64,000 nt of DNA from Sphingomonas hankookensis (GTDB taxonomy: Bacteria; Pseudomonadota; Alphaproteobacteria; Sphingomonadales; Sphingomonadaceae), in NCBI RefSeq assembly GCF_022664465.1, contig NZ_JAKREV010000001.1:806001-870000 (forward strand), read 5' to 3'. The notes beneath the pieces are model-generated. The model was not told the origin of the DNA, ran no database searches, and saw nothing but the letters and a program-made list of their open reading frames with translations. The translations under genes were made by a program, and so were the position numbers. This document shows positions 54,897 through 63,970 of this stretch, piece by piece; position 1 is the stretch's first letter, and every line of letters begins with the position of its first letter.

Positions 54897-55262
54897 TCAG
54901 CGGGGTTCGGTCATCGACGGCGGGTCGCTCGCCGGGAAACTGTCGTCGAGCGCTTCGTCCAGCGCCGCATCGGTGCGGTTCTTTGCCACGCTTTCGTTCA
55001 TGCGCGCGATCTGTTCGGGGGTGGCGGGCAGCTGGTGCGTCGCCTTCCACTGCGCATAGGGCATGCCATAGACCGCCTCGCGCCCTTCCTCCTTCGACAT
55101 GCCGGCCGCTTCGCCCAGCCAGTCGCCGAGGCAGTTCCGGCAGAAACCGGCAAGGCCCATCAGGTCGACATTCTGCGCATCGGTCCGATGCTGCAGGTGG
55201 CGGACCAGGCGGCGGAAGGCGGCGGCCTGCGCCGCCTCGCTGATGGAATCGATTGTCGTCAT
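54897..55262 (-). CDS. DUF1244 protein
   Basis: About 121 residues from the ATG at 55262 (MTTIDSISEAAQAAAFRRLV). The block HLQHRTDAQNVDLMGLAGFC with RNCLGDWLGEAA is DUF1244; the tail ends in DDSFPASDPPSMTEP, a motif shared by several small alphaproteobacterial proteins. The two cysteines in GFCRNC could bind metal. Function unknown. Divergent from pyk. Confidence 0.85.
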   Translation of the reverse strand: MTTIDSISEAAQAAAFRRLVRHLQHRTDAQNVDLMGLAGFCRNCLGDWLGEAAGMSKEEGREAVYGMPYAQWKATHQLPATPEQIARMNESVAKNRTDAALDEALDDSFPASDPPSMTEPR

Positions 55263-55334
55263 AGCTGTGGTCCTAAAGGTTGATCGTTTACGAATAAGCC
55301 TTAGAGGCAGGCGCGCAACGCCCGGAGAGTGATA

Positions 55335-56801
55335 ATGACCAAGGCCATCAGCCCCCGTTCGCGCAAGGTACGCGTCCTCGCCACGCTTGGCCCCGCCAGC
55401 AACACGTCCGAAATGATCGCGAAGCTGTTCGAAGCCGGCGCCGATGCGTTCCGGGTGAATATGAGCCATGGCGACCAGCAGTCGAAGGTCGCGGTGATCG
55501 AGGCGATTCGCGGGCTGGAGCGGGAATATGGCCGCCCGACGACGATCCTCGCCGATCTTCAGGGGCCGAAGCTGCGCGTCGGCCGCTTCGCCGAAGGGCG
55601 CGTGATGCTCGAAGCCGGGCAGCGCTTCACGCTCGACCGCTCGAACGAACCAGGCGACGCGACCCGCGTCGAACTGCCGCACCCGGAGATCTTCGCGGCG
55701 ATCGCCCGCGACGCCCGACTGCTGCTCGACGACGGCAAGCTGGTGCTGCGCGTGCTCGACCATGACGACGACAAGATCGTGACCGAGGTCGTGGTCGGCG
55801 GTGCGCTGTCGAATTCGAAGGGGCTGAACGTCCCCGACGTCGTGCTGCCGATGGCGGCGCTGACACCCAAGGACATTTCCGACCTGCACTTCGCGGTCGA
55901 ACAGGGTGTCGACTGGATCGCGCTGTCGTTCGTGCAGCGTCCCGAAGATCTGGCCGAGGCCCGCAAGCTGATCCAGGGCCGGGCGGCGCTGCTCGCCAAG
56001 ATCGAGAAGCCTTCGGCGGTCGCGCGGCTGGAGGAGATCGTCGAACAATGCGACGGCGTGATGGTTGCGCGCGGCGACCTGGGCGTCGAACTGCCGCCGC
56101 AATCGGTGCCGCCGCTGCAGAAGCGCATCGTCGAAACCGCCCGCCGCCTCGGCCGTCCGGTGGTCGTCGCGACGCAGATGCTCGAATCGATGATCACCTC
56201 GCCTTCGCCGACCCGCGCCGAAGTGTCGGACGTCGCGACCGCGGTTTATGACGGTGCCGACGCGATCATGCTGTCGGCGGAAAGCGCCGCGGGCAGCTGG
56301 CCGGTCGAATCGGTCGCGATGATGAACGACATCTCGCACGCCGTCGAACGCGATCCGGCGCATGGCGACCGCGTCCACTTCACCGTGCTGCGCCCCGACC
56401 CCACCACTGCCGACGCGCTGGCGGAGGCCGCCAAGAACATCGCGGCGACGGTCGATGCGAAGGCAATCCTGTGCTTTACCAAGTCGGGTTCGACCGCACG
56501 CCGCATCGCGCGCGAACGTCCCGCGGTGCCGATCATGGTGCTGACGCCGCAGCTCGACACCGCGCGCCGGCTGGGGCTGCTATGGGGCGTCCACGCCGTC
56601 CACACCCGCGACGTGGGTTCGTTCGAAGAAATGGTGGCGAAGGCCAAGCGCATGCTGCTGCGCCACAACATCGCCTCGGCCGGCGACCGGGTGGTGGTGT
56701 GCGCCGGCGTGCCGTTCGGGACGCCGGGGTCGACCAATGTGCTGCACGTCGTGCAGATCGTCGGTGACGAGCTGAAGAACTATCGCGGGCAGGAAGCGTA
56801 A
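55335..56801 (+). CDS. pyk: Pyruvate kinase
   Basis: 488 residues from the ATG at 55335 (MTKAISPRSRKVRVLATLGP), with CGGAGAG 5 bp upstream; an in-frame GTG two codons earlier is weaker. The catalytic core carries NMSHGD, TILADLQGPKLR, and IEKPSAVARLEEI with the Lys/Glu of the active site, then GVMVARGDLGVELP. The C-terminal allosteric-type domain has TKSGSTARRIARERPAVPIM. It converts phosphoenolpyruvate to pyruvate with ATP formation. Full length. Confidence 0.97.
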   Translation: MTKAISPRSRKVRVLATLGPASNTSEMIAKLFEAGADAFRVNMSHGDQQSKVAVIEAIRGLEREYGRPTTILADLQGPKLRVGRFAEGRVMLEAGQRFTLDRSNEPGDATRVELPHPEIFAAIARDARLLLDDGKLVLRVLDHDDDKIVTEVVVGGALSNSKGLNVPDVVLPMAALTPKDISDLHFAVEQGVDWIALSFVQRPEDLAEARKLIQGRAALLAKIEKPSAVARLEEIVEQCDGVMVARGDLGVELPPQSVPPLQKRIVETARRLGRPVVVATQMLESMITSPSPTRAEVSDVATAVYDGADAIMLSAESAAGSWPVESVAMMNDISHAVERDPAHGDRVHFTVLRPDPTTADALAEAAKNIAATVDAKAILCFTKSGSTARRIARERPAVPIMVLTPQLDTARRLGLLWGVHAVHTRDVGSFEEMVAKAKRMLLRHNIASAGDRVVVCAGVPFGTPGSTNVLHVVQIVGDELKNYRGQEA

Positions 56802-56808
56802 CCCAAAG

Positions 56809-56940
56809 TTCCCCCCCGGCACGGGGAGGGGGACCGCCGCGAAGCGGTGGTGGAGGGGAATTTCCAAGCAGCGCACCGCCTGCTGAAGTCCCCCTCCACC
56901 ATCCTGCGGATGGTCCCCCGCCCCGTGACGGGGAAGATTT
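56809..56940. repeat. Palindromic repeat, family 5 (copy b)
   Basis: GTTCCCCCCCGGCACGGGGA at one end and CCCCGTGACGGGGAAGA at the other, with GGTGGAGGGG/CCCCTCCACC inside, as in copy a. It lies between the pyk stop and the convergent transglutaminase stop, touching the latter, and could serve as a bidirectional 3' structure. Confidence 0.75.
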
Positions 56941-57724
56941 AGGCGCCCTCGACTCTCACATCCACGTCCAGTTCCTCCTCGCCGGCGCCCATCCGCACGC
57001 CGGCGATCGGCGCAGCACCGGCCGCATCCAGCGCCACCGCGACCCGGACATGGTCCAGCCCCGACCGCCCGCCAATCGCCGGATCGAACGCATACCAGCC
57101 GCCGGCGACATAGGCTTCGGCCCACGCATGCGGCGCGGCGGTGCGGCGCTCGTCATCACCCGACAGGCTGTATCCCGACACATAGCGCGCCGGCACACCG
57201 CGCGCCCGCGCAGCGGCGATGAAGATCTGCGCCATGTCACGCGGCCCGAGCCGCTCGTCGCCCGCCGCCTCAATCGCGGTGCGGATCGTTGGCGTCGGTC
57301 GTCGGTCGAGCGACCAGCGGGCGTGGATCGCCGCCGCCAGCGCGGTCATCGCGGGCAGGTCATCGCCCTGCCCCAGCCCCTCGATCACCGCATCGGCGCG
57401 GGTCAGCGACGTCACCCGGCGGAACAGCTCGGGCGGAAACGGTTCGTCCGTTCCCTTGATCGGGCCATCATCCTCGGTCAGCAACGCCTCGCCCGACACG
57501 GTCAGCAGCAGCGTTTCGACCGGCCCTTCGGCATAGAGCATGCGGGTGATGTTGCCGTATCCGTCGATGCTGTCGCGCAGCCGCGCGTCGCAATCGACGT
57601 CGATCCGCCAGTTCACCACCGTCTGGTGACTGGTATCGGCGGGAAAGAGGCGCAGCAGCTGGACGATGCGCGCCTGCGGTTCGGTGAAGCGATACCGCGT
57701 CTCGTGGTGGACCGACAGCCGCAT
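56939..57724 (-). CDS. Transglutaminase-like protein lacking the catalytic Cys
   Basis: 261 residues. The N-terminal DUF3857-like domain (MRLSVHHETRYRFTEPQARI) is typical of bacterial transglutaminase-like proteins. The core should read GVCQDFAH; here it is LGPRDMAQ (about residues 157-165), so the nucleophilic Cys is missing while HAWAEAY and FDP supply the later His and Asp. The only cysteine is in DVDCDA at the N-terminus. The gene overlaps the alpha-E gene by one base. It may be a pseudoenzyme that binds rather than cleaves peptide substrates. Confidence 0.88.
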   Translation of the reverse strand: MRLSVHHETRYRFTEPQARIVQLLRLFPADTSHQTVVNWRIDVDCDARLRDSIDGYGNITRMLYAEGPVETLLLTVSGEALLTEDDGPIKGTDEPFPPELFRRVTSLTRADAVIEGLGQGDDLPAMTALAAAIHARWSLDRRPTPTIRTAIEAAGDERLGPRDMAQIFIAAARARGVPARYVSGYSLSGDDERRTAAPHAWAEAYVAGGWYAFDPAIGGRSGLDHVRVAVALDAAGAAPIAGVRMGAGEEELDVDVRVEGA

Positions 57725-58662
57725 CAGATGAAACGGAACTGGCGGGCGATCGCGGCGTCGAGCATCGCATTCTCCCGGATGAAGGCATTCAGATATTCAT
57801 GCAGGCCGCTGACGATGACCTCGTGCGCGCGCGTCTTCTGCATCCGCGCCAGCCGGGCGCGGGCCATCCGGTCGGCCTCGCCCTGAAAGCCGGTGCGCTT
57901 GCCCAGCATGTTCAGCATCTCGACCGTTTCGTCGACGCACGCCGCCAGGCTGCGCGGCACCTCGCCACGCGACAGCAGCAGTTCGATGACGTTCGCCGGT
58001 TTCAACCCTTCGCTATACAGCCAGCGATAGGCGGTGACCGCCGATACCGTCTGCAGGATCGTCGTCCATTGATCGCGGTCGATCGCACCGCCGACCGCCT
58101 CGCCTTCGGGCAGCAGCAGGTGATATTTGACGTCGATCAGCCGCGCGGTGTTGTCGGCGCGCTCGATCGCCGCACCCAGCTGGACGAACCACGTCGCCTC
58201 GTTCTTCATCATCCGCTGGACGGCACCTTCGAACCCGCGCGCCTCGGCCTTGATCGCCTCGACCAGGTTCAGGATATCCTCGCCCTCCTCGCCGCGCGGC
58301 GCGTTGAAGACGATCCACGCACGGTTGATCGCGGTCCATGCGTCGCGGGTCAGCGCGGTGCGCACCGCCTTCGCATTGTTGCGCGCGGCGTCGAGGCACC
58401 ACAGGATCGATCCGGCATGGCTGCGGTCGCAGGTCAGGAAGCGGGCGACCGATCCTTGCCCGACCGCCTCGCCGGTCGCGGCGAAACTGTCCTCGGTGTA
58501 GCTGACCGCCAGCGCGCTGGCCCATGCCGCATCGCCCGCCGGCCGCGACGACAGCGCATCCAGCCGCACCGTCGCCTCGACCAGCCGCGCGAGGAAATCG
58601 GCGCGTTCTACATAGCGCCCCAGCCAGTAGAGCGAGGCGGCAGTGCGCGAGAGCATCGCCAT
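57724..58662 (-). CDS. Alpha-E domain protein (DUF403)
   Basis: 312 residues, almost entirely helical, with MLSRTAASLYWLGRYVERAD at the start, a block ending ATWFVQLGAAIERADNTARL in the middle, and RMQKTRAHEVIVSGLHEYLN near the C-terminus. This is the alpha-E family that accompanies circularly permuted ATP-grasp enzymes and transglutaminase-like proteins in predicted peptide-ligation systems. Its own activity is unknown. It is coupled to the transglutaminase gene and 1 bp from the ATP-grasp gene. Confidence 0.93.
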   Translation of the reverse strand: MAMLSRTAASLYWLGRYVERADFLARLVEATVRLDALSSRPAGDAAWASALAVSYTEDSFAATGEAVGQGSVARFLTCDRSHAGSILWCLDAARNNAKAVRTALTRDAWTAINRAWIVFNAPRGEEGEDILNLVEAIKAEARGFEGAVQRMMKNEATWFVQLGAAIERADNTARLIDVKYHLLLPEGEAVGGAIDRDQWTTILQTVSAVTAYRWLYSEGLKPANVIELLLSRGEVPRSLAACVDETVEMLNMLGKRTGFQGEADRMARARLARMQKTRAHEVIVSGLHEYLNAFIRENAMLDAAIARQFRFI

Positions 58663-58663
58663 G

Positions 58664-60145
58664 TCAGCGTCCTCCCTGCGACTGGGTCATGCCGCCCATC
58701 GTCTGCGACTGTACCGGAGCGTCGTCCATCAGCACGAAACTGTCCTTGGTCCCACCGCCCTGGCTGGAATTGACGACCAGCGATCCTTCCTTCAGCGCGA
58801 CGCGGGTCAGTCCGCCGGGCACCACCTGCACCGTCTGCGCACCGGTCAGCACGAACGGGCGGAAATCGACATGGCGCGGCGCCAGCCCCTGCTCGGTCAG
58901 CGTCGGCACGGTCGACAGCGCCAGCGTCGGCTGCGCGATATAGCGCTGCGGCTCGGCGATCAGCGCGCGGCGGAAATCCTCGATCTCCTGTTTCGATGCG
59001 GTCGGGCCGACCAGCATGCCATAGCCGCCCGACCCGTCGACCAGCTTCACCACCACTTCGTCGAGGTGATCGAGGACGTATTTCAGCGCCTGCGGCTCGC
59101 GGCAACGCCATGTCTCGACATTGGGCAGCAGCGGTTCGGCCTCGGCATAGAAGCGGACGATTTCGGGCATGTAGCTGTAGATCGCCTTGTCGTCGGCGAT
59201 GCCGTTGCCCGGCGCGTTGACCAGCGCGACATTGCCCGCGCGATAGGCAGAGATCAGTCCGGGCACGCCCAGCAGCGATTCGGGGCGGAACACGACGGGA
59301 TCGATGAAGTCGTCGTCGATCCGGCGATAGATGACGTCGACCCGCACCCGCCCGGCGATGGTCTGCATCCACACCACGTCGTCGTCGACCAGCAGGTCGG
59401 CAGGCTCGACCAGCTCGACCCCCATCGAATCGGCGAGGAAGCTGTGTTCGTAATAGGCCGAATTGAAGTGACCTGGCGTCAGCACGACGCAGGTCGGATG
59501 CGCGCCGGCGCCCGGCGGGGCGACCGAGCGCATCGTCTCCAGCAACCGGTCCGGATAGCTGTCGACCGCCGCCACGCGGAAATTGCGGAACAGTTCGGGG
59601 CACAGCCGGATCATCGCCTCGCGATTCTCCAGCATGTACGACACGCCCGACGGGGTGCGGGCATTGTCCTCCAGCACGTAGAACTCGTCCGGCCCGGTCC
59701 GCACCAGATCGATGCCGCAGATATGCGCCCACACGCCGTGCGGTGGACGGATGCCGGCGATTTCCGGCCGGAACTGCGCATTGCCGAAGATCAGGTCGGG
59801 CGGCAGCACGCCGGCCTTCAAAATGCGACGCTCGCCATAGATATCGTCGAGGAACGCGTTGATCGCCTGCGTCCGCTGGATCAACCCCTGCGACAGCCGC
59901 GCCCACTCATCCGCCATGAACACCCGGGGCACGATATCAAACGGAATGATCCGCTCCGCCGCCTCGCTGTCACCATAGACGGCGAAGGTGATGCCCAGCT
60001 GGCGAAAGGTCGCTTCGGCGGATTGCAGGCGGCGCTTCAACTCATGGGGCGGCACCCCGCGCATCCATCGTGCCAGTGCCGCCAGGTCGGTGCGCGGATG
60101 ATCCGGCCCGCCATGTCCCCAGATTTCGTCGAACGCCTGCCCCAT
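58664..60145 (-). CDS. Circularly permuted type 2 ATP-grasp protein
   Basis: 493 residues. MGQAFDEIWGHGGPDHPRTD at the start, FDIVPRVFMADEWARLSQGL, YVLEDNARTPSGVSYMLENR and VVKLVDGSGGYGMLVGPTAS are landmarks of the DUF404/DUF407 circularly permuted ATP-grasp family. These are predicted to ligate amino acids or peptides with ATP. It is the first gene of the three-gene cassette; no characterised product is known to me. Confidence 0.93.
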   Translation of the reverse strand: MGQAFDEIWGHGGPDHPRTDLAALARWMRGVPPHELKRRLQSAEATFRQLGITFAVYGDSEAAERIIPFDIVPRVFMADEWARLSQGLIQRTQAINAFLDDIYGERRILKAGVLPPDLIFGNAQFRPEIAGIRPPHGVWAHICGIDLVRTGPDEFYVLEDNARTPSGVSYMLENREAMIRLCPELFRNFRVAAVDSYPDRLLETMRSVAPPGAGAHPTCVVLTPGHFNSAYYEHSFLADSMGVELVEPADLLVDDDVVWMQTIAGRVRVDVIYRRIDDDFIDPVVFRPESLLGVPGLISAYRAGNVALVNAPGNGIADDKAIYSYMPEIVRFYAEAEPLLPNVETWRCREPQALKYVLDHLDEVVVKLVDGSGGYGMLVGPTASKQEIEDFRRALIAEPQRYIAQPTLALSTVPTLTEQGLAPRHVDFRPFVLTGAQTVQVVPGGLTRVALKEGSLVVNSSQGGGTKDSFVLMDDAPVQSQTMGGMTQSQGGR

Positions 60146-60224
60146 CCGTCCTCCAACGCAACCTGACGGTAAACGCTCCCTATGCTGCGCTGCGAAATGG
60201 ATGGAGGCAAGCGGCTTTATACGA

Positions 60225-62243
60225 TCACGATACCAGATCGGTCAGCGTCGCCGCGGTCAGCACTTGCGGCAACACCTGCGCCTCCCCCTTGCCCGGCGCA
60301 TAATAGAGATAGAGCGGTACCCCGGCGCGGTTATGCGCTTCGATGAAGCGGCCCAGTACCGGGTCGCCATCGGTCCAGTCGCCGACCAGCACCTTCACCC
60401 CGCCCTTCTGAAAGGCATCGCCCACCGCCCGCGTCTCGATCGCGGCGCGTTCGTTGACCTTGCACGTCAGGCACCAGTCGGCGGTGAAATAGGCGAAAAC
60501 CGGCTTGCCCTCGGCCCTGAGCGCCGCCAGCCGCGCCTCGCTGAACGGCTCCGCCCCGGCAATCCCGGTCGCCGCCGCGCCGGCGGGCGGCGCGCGTTCG
60601 ACCAGCGTCGCCGTACCGATCGCGAGCAGCAGCGCGGCGATCCCCGGCCACCACGCCCGGTCGCGCCCGCGCAACTGCCGCCGCCCGGTCCACCACAGCC
60701 CCAGCCCGGCGAGCAGCAGCGCGCTCAGCCCCAGCGCCATGCCGTCGACGCCGGCCTGCCGCCCCAAAATCCATGCCAGCGCTAGCGCGGTCAGGAACAT
60801 CGGTACCGACAGGGCCTTGCGAAACACATCCATCCACGCGCCGGGCTTGGGCAACCGCCGCCGCAGCGCGGGCACGAACCCCAGCAGCAGGAACGGCAGC
60901 GCAAGACCGAACCCCAGCCCGGCGAACACCGCCATCGCCGCGACCGGCGGCAGCACCAGTGCCGACCCCAGCGCCGCGCCCATGAACGGCCCGGTACATG
61001 GCGTCGCGACGAATGCCGCCAGCGCACCGGTCGCGAACGCCCCGCCGCGTCCGTTCCGCGTGCCGACCTGCGGCGTCGGAAGTTCGAACAGCCCGGCAAG
61101 GTTCAGCGCGATCCCGCCGGTCAGTACCAGCAGCAACAGCACGACCCGCGGATCGGTAAGCTGGAACGCCCATCCCGCCGCGACCCCCGCCGCGCGGATC
61201 GCCAGCAGAATGCCGCCCAGCGCCATGCAAGTGACGACGGCCCCGGCGGTATAGGCAACGCCCTCCGCCCGCGCGTGCACCGCCGATTCGCCCGATCGCG
61301 CAAGGCTTAGCGCCTTCAGGCTCAGAATCGGGAACACGCACGGCATGATGTTGAGCAGCAACCCGCCGAGCAACGCCCCGGCAAAGGCCAGCAGCGCGGC
61401 ACGGACCGGCGCGGGTTCGGCGGGCGCAGCAACGACGCCGGGGGTGGCGCGGATCGCAAACCCCTGCCCCGGGCCGGTCGCCAGCACGCCTTCGATCAAC
61501 GCGGGCTTGCCGGTCCCCTTCGTCTCGATGACGATCGCATCGCCGTCGCGCCGGATCGTCTGGGCCGCGTCGTAATCGATCGCATTCTCGGTCAGCGGAA
61601 AAAAATACGGGTCGCCGATCGCCTGGGTCGCCGGGAACGGCACGCGCAGCCGCAGCGGCTCACCCGCCTGGAACAATGCCGGCGATCCCAGCGGCTTGGG
61701 CAGCGCGCGGCGCCAGCCATCGAACGCGGCGCGGCGTTCGGGCTTGATCGCCCCGTCGCCGATGGTGAGGTCGGTCGACAGCACCGCCTTTTCCGGCACG
61801 CAGATTTCCCGGGTGCAGACCAGATAATCGATGGCGAGGCGCACCGGCACCACGCTGCCCTTCGCAAGGCCTGCGGGCAGTCGCAGCTCGGTCAGGATCG
61901 TCCATGGCCGTTCGTAGACATAGTTCATGATGCCCGCGACGGTCAGTCGCTCGGGCACCGGATAGCGCAGATCGCCGACGCTCGCCCCGGCGGGCAGCGT
62001 CCAGTCGAGCCGCGGCTGCGTCCCCACCGCACCGGGGTTCTGCCAATACCCATGCCAGCCGGCATCGGGTACCGATACCAGCGCGAGTCCGACATTGGTG
62101 CCCGCCGCGGGAGTATCGCTTTCGGCCACGATCCGCATCTGGACGTGCCGCTGCCCCGGCACCTGCGCCATCGCCGGCCACGCGCCACACAGCAGCGCGG
62201 CGAGCAGGACGATTCGACACCATAGTGTTCTTGCCGCTGTCAT
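60225..62243 (-). CDS. dsbD: DsbD-family thiol:disulfide interchange protein
   Basis: About 672 residues from the ATG at 62243 (MTAARTLWCRIVLLAALLCG). A signal peptide is followed by a periplasmic DsbD-alpha-like domain (about 30-270, including CTREICVPEKA), then a membrane region of about eight helices (NIMPCVFPILSLKALSLARS and PCTGPFMGAALGSAL), and a C-terminal thioredoxin-fold domain with WCLTCK. It brings reducing power from the cytoplasm to the periplasm for cytochrome maturation or disulfide isomerisation. Divergent from phoK. Confidence 0.93.
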   Translation of the reverse strand: MTAARTLWCRIVLLAALLCGAWPAMAQVPGQRHVQMRIVAESDTPAAGTNVGLALVSVPDAGWHGYWQNPGAVGTQPRLDWTLPAGASVGDLRYPVPERLTVAGIMNYVYERPWTILTELRLPAGLAKGSVVPVRLAIDYLVCTREICVPEKAVLSTDLTIGDGAIKPERRAAFDGWRRALPKPLGSPALFQAGEPLRLRVPFPATQAIGDPYFFPLTENAIDYDAAQTIRRDGDAIVIETKGTGKPALIEGVLATGPGQGFAIRATPGVVAAPAEPAPVRAALLAFAGALLGGLLLNIMPCVFPILSLKALSLARSGESAVHARAEGVAYTAGAVVTCMALGGILLAIRAAGVAAGWAFQLTDPRVVLLLLVLTGGIALNLAGLFELPTPQVGTRNGRGGAFATGALAAFVATPCTGPFMGAALGSALVLPPVAAMAVFAGLGFGLALPFLLLGFVPALRRRLPKPGAWMDVFRKALSVPMFLTALALAWILGRQAGVDGMALGLSALLLAGLGLWWTGRRQLRGRDRAWWPGIAALLLAIGTATLVERAPPAGAAATGIAGAEPFSEARLAALRAEGKPVFAYFTADWCLTCKVNERAAIETRAVGDAFQKGGVKVLVGDWTDGDPVLGRFIEAHNRAGVPLYLYYAPGKGEAQVLPQVLTAATLTDLVS

Positions 62244-62295
62244 GGACGCGGAGTAGCGGAGTTCCGGGACGGATGCACCGTCCGCGGAGTACCCG

Positions 62296-63960
62296 ATGCG
62301 TCTCGTTTCCCTCGCCGCGCTGTTGCTGGCGTCCGCCACCCCCGCGATCGCCCAGACCGCCGCACCGGCGCCGGCCGACCTGCCCGTGCCGCCGACCTAT
62401 CCGGCGACGCCGCCCAAGCTGATCGTCGCGATTTCGGTCGATCAATTCTCCGCCGACCTGTTCGCCGAATATCGCGCGCGCTTCACCAGCGGTTTCGCGC
62501 GGATGATGCAGGGCGCGGTATTTCCGTCGGGCTATCAGAGCCATGCCGCGACCGAAACCTGCCCGGGCCATTCGACGATCCTGACCGGCGCCCGCCCGTC
62601 GCGTACCGGCATCATCGCCAACGACTGGATCGACCAGCGCAACAACACCCGCCCCGACCACAAGGTCTATTGCGCCGAGGACGAACGCGTCGCGGGTTCG
62701 ACCTTCAAGGACTATACCGTCTCCGACACCCACCTGATGGTGCCGACGCTGGGCGAGCGGATGAAGGCCGCCGATCCGCGCACCCGCGTCGTCTCGGTCG
62801 CGGGCAAGGACCGCGCGGCGGTGATGATGGGCGGGCACAAGGTCGACGAACTGTGGTGGTTCGGCAAGGACGGCTTCACCAGCTATGCCGGGCGCAAGAT
62901 GCCGCCGGTCGTCGCCCGCGCCAACGCCGCCGTCGCCAAACAGATCGCCACGCCGCAGCCCGCGATGACGCTCCCGACCTTCTGCCAGCCGCTGGCGCGC
63001 GCGGTGCGCGTCGGCGACAAGACGATCGGCACTGGCCGCTTCGAACGCGCTGCGGGCGATATCGCCGGCTTCCGCCGCTCGCCCGAATATGACGCCGCGG
63101 TCCTGGCGCTCGCCGCCGGCCTGATCCAGGACATGAAGCTGGGTCAGGGACCGCAGACCGACATCATCTCGATCGGCGCCTCCGCCACCGACTATGTCGG
63201 CCATGGTTACGGCACCGAAGGCAGCGAGATGTGCCTGCAGCTCACCTCGCTCGACCAGAGCCTTGGCGAATTCTTCAAGGTGCTCGATGCGACAGGCGTG
63301 GATTATCAGGTCGTGCTGACCGCCGACCATGGCGGCAGCGACGCCAGCGAACGCCTTGCCAGCCACGCCGTACCCGATGCGGTCCGCCTCGATGGCGACT
63401 TCACGGTGGAGGGCATCGGCACGGCCATCGGACGGAAGCTCGGCATCGCCGGCCCCGTCCTGTTCGGCGGCGTGAACGGCGACGTGTGGTACGACATCAA
63501 GCTGACCCCAGCGCAAAAGGCCGCGGTCGAGCGAGAGGCGATCGCGATGTTCATGGCCCACCCGCAGACGCAGGCGGTCTTCACCCGTGCGCAGGTGATG
63601 GCGACGACGGTGCCGAACACCCCGCCCGAAACCTGGTCGCTGATCGAGCGTGCCCGTGCGTCCTACTACCCGCCGCGCTCGGGCGACCTGCTAGTGGCGA
63701 TGAAGCCGCGCGTGCTGACCCTGCCGCACCCGGTCGTCGGCAGTTCGGTCGCGACGCATGGCAGCTTCTGGGACTATGACCGCCGCGTCCCGATCCTGTT
63801 CTGGCGCAAGGGGCAAGGCGGGTTCGAGGAACCGTTCGGCGTCGAGACGGTCGACATCCTGCCGACGCTGGCGGCGACGATCCGCCTGCCCGTACCCAAA
63901 GGCGAGATCGACGGCCGCTGCCTCGACCTCGATCCGGGCGAAGGCACGACCTGCCGCTAA
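62296..63960 (+). CDS. phoK: PhoK-type alkaline phosphatase
   Basis: 554 residues with a signal peptide (MRLVSLAALLLASATPAIAQ). The nucleophile Thr88 is in TETCPGH, and the predicted zinc ligands are Asp49 (SVDQF), Asp299 and His303 (DYVGHGYG), Asp344 and His345 (ADHGG) and His488 (ATHGSFWDYD). These match, as recalled, the pattern of Sphingomonas PhoK (Asp49, Thr89, Asp300, His304, Asp345, His346, His491). It hydrolyses phosphomonoesters outside the cytoplasm to supply phosphate. Confidence 0.93.
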   Translation: MRLVSLAALLLASATPAIAQTAAPAPADLPVPPTYPATPPKLIVAISVDQFSADLFAEYRARFTSGFARMMQGAVFPSGYQSHAATETCPGHSTILTGARPSRTGIIANDWIDQRNNTRPDHKVYCAEDERVAGSTFKDYTVSDTHLMVPTLGERMKAADPRTRVVSVAGKDRAAVMMGGHKVDELWWFGKDGFTSYAGRKMPPVVARANAAVAKQIATPQPAMTLPTFCQPLARAVRVGDKTIGTGRFERAAGDIAGFRRSPEYDAAVLALAAGLIQDMKLGQGPQTDIISIGASATDYVGHGYGTEGSEMCLQLTSLDQSLGEFFKVLDATGVDYQVVLTADHGGSDASERLASHAVPDAVRLDGDFTVEGIGTAIGRKLGIAGPVLFGGVNGDVWYDIKLTPAQKAAVEREAIAMFMAHPQTQAVFTRAQVMATTVPNTPPETWSLIERARASYYPPRSGDLLVAMKPRVLTLPHPVVGSSVATHGSFWDYDRRVPILFWRKGQGGFEEPFGVETVDILPTLAATIRLPVPKGEIDGRCLDLDPGEGTTCR

Positions 63961-63970
63961 CCACCCGTCC

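Noticed and set aside
61660..63561. 633-codon minus-strand frame spanning phoK and the dsbD start
   Set aside because: It runs antisense to phoK, whose metal and nucleophile residues are intact, and only its tail overlaps dsbD in another frame.
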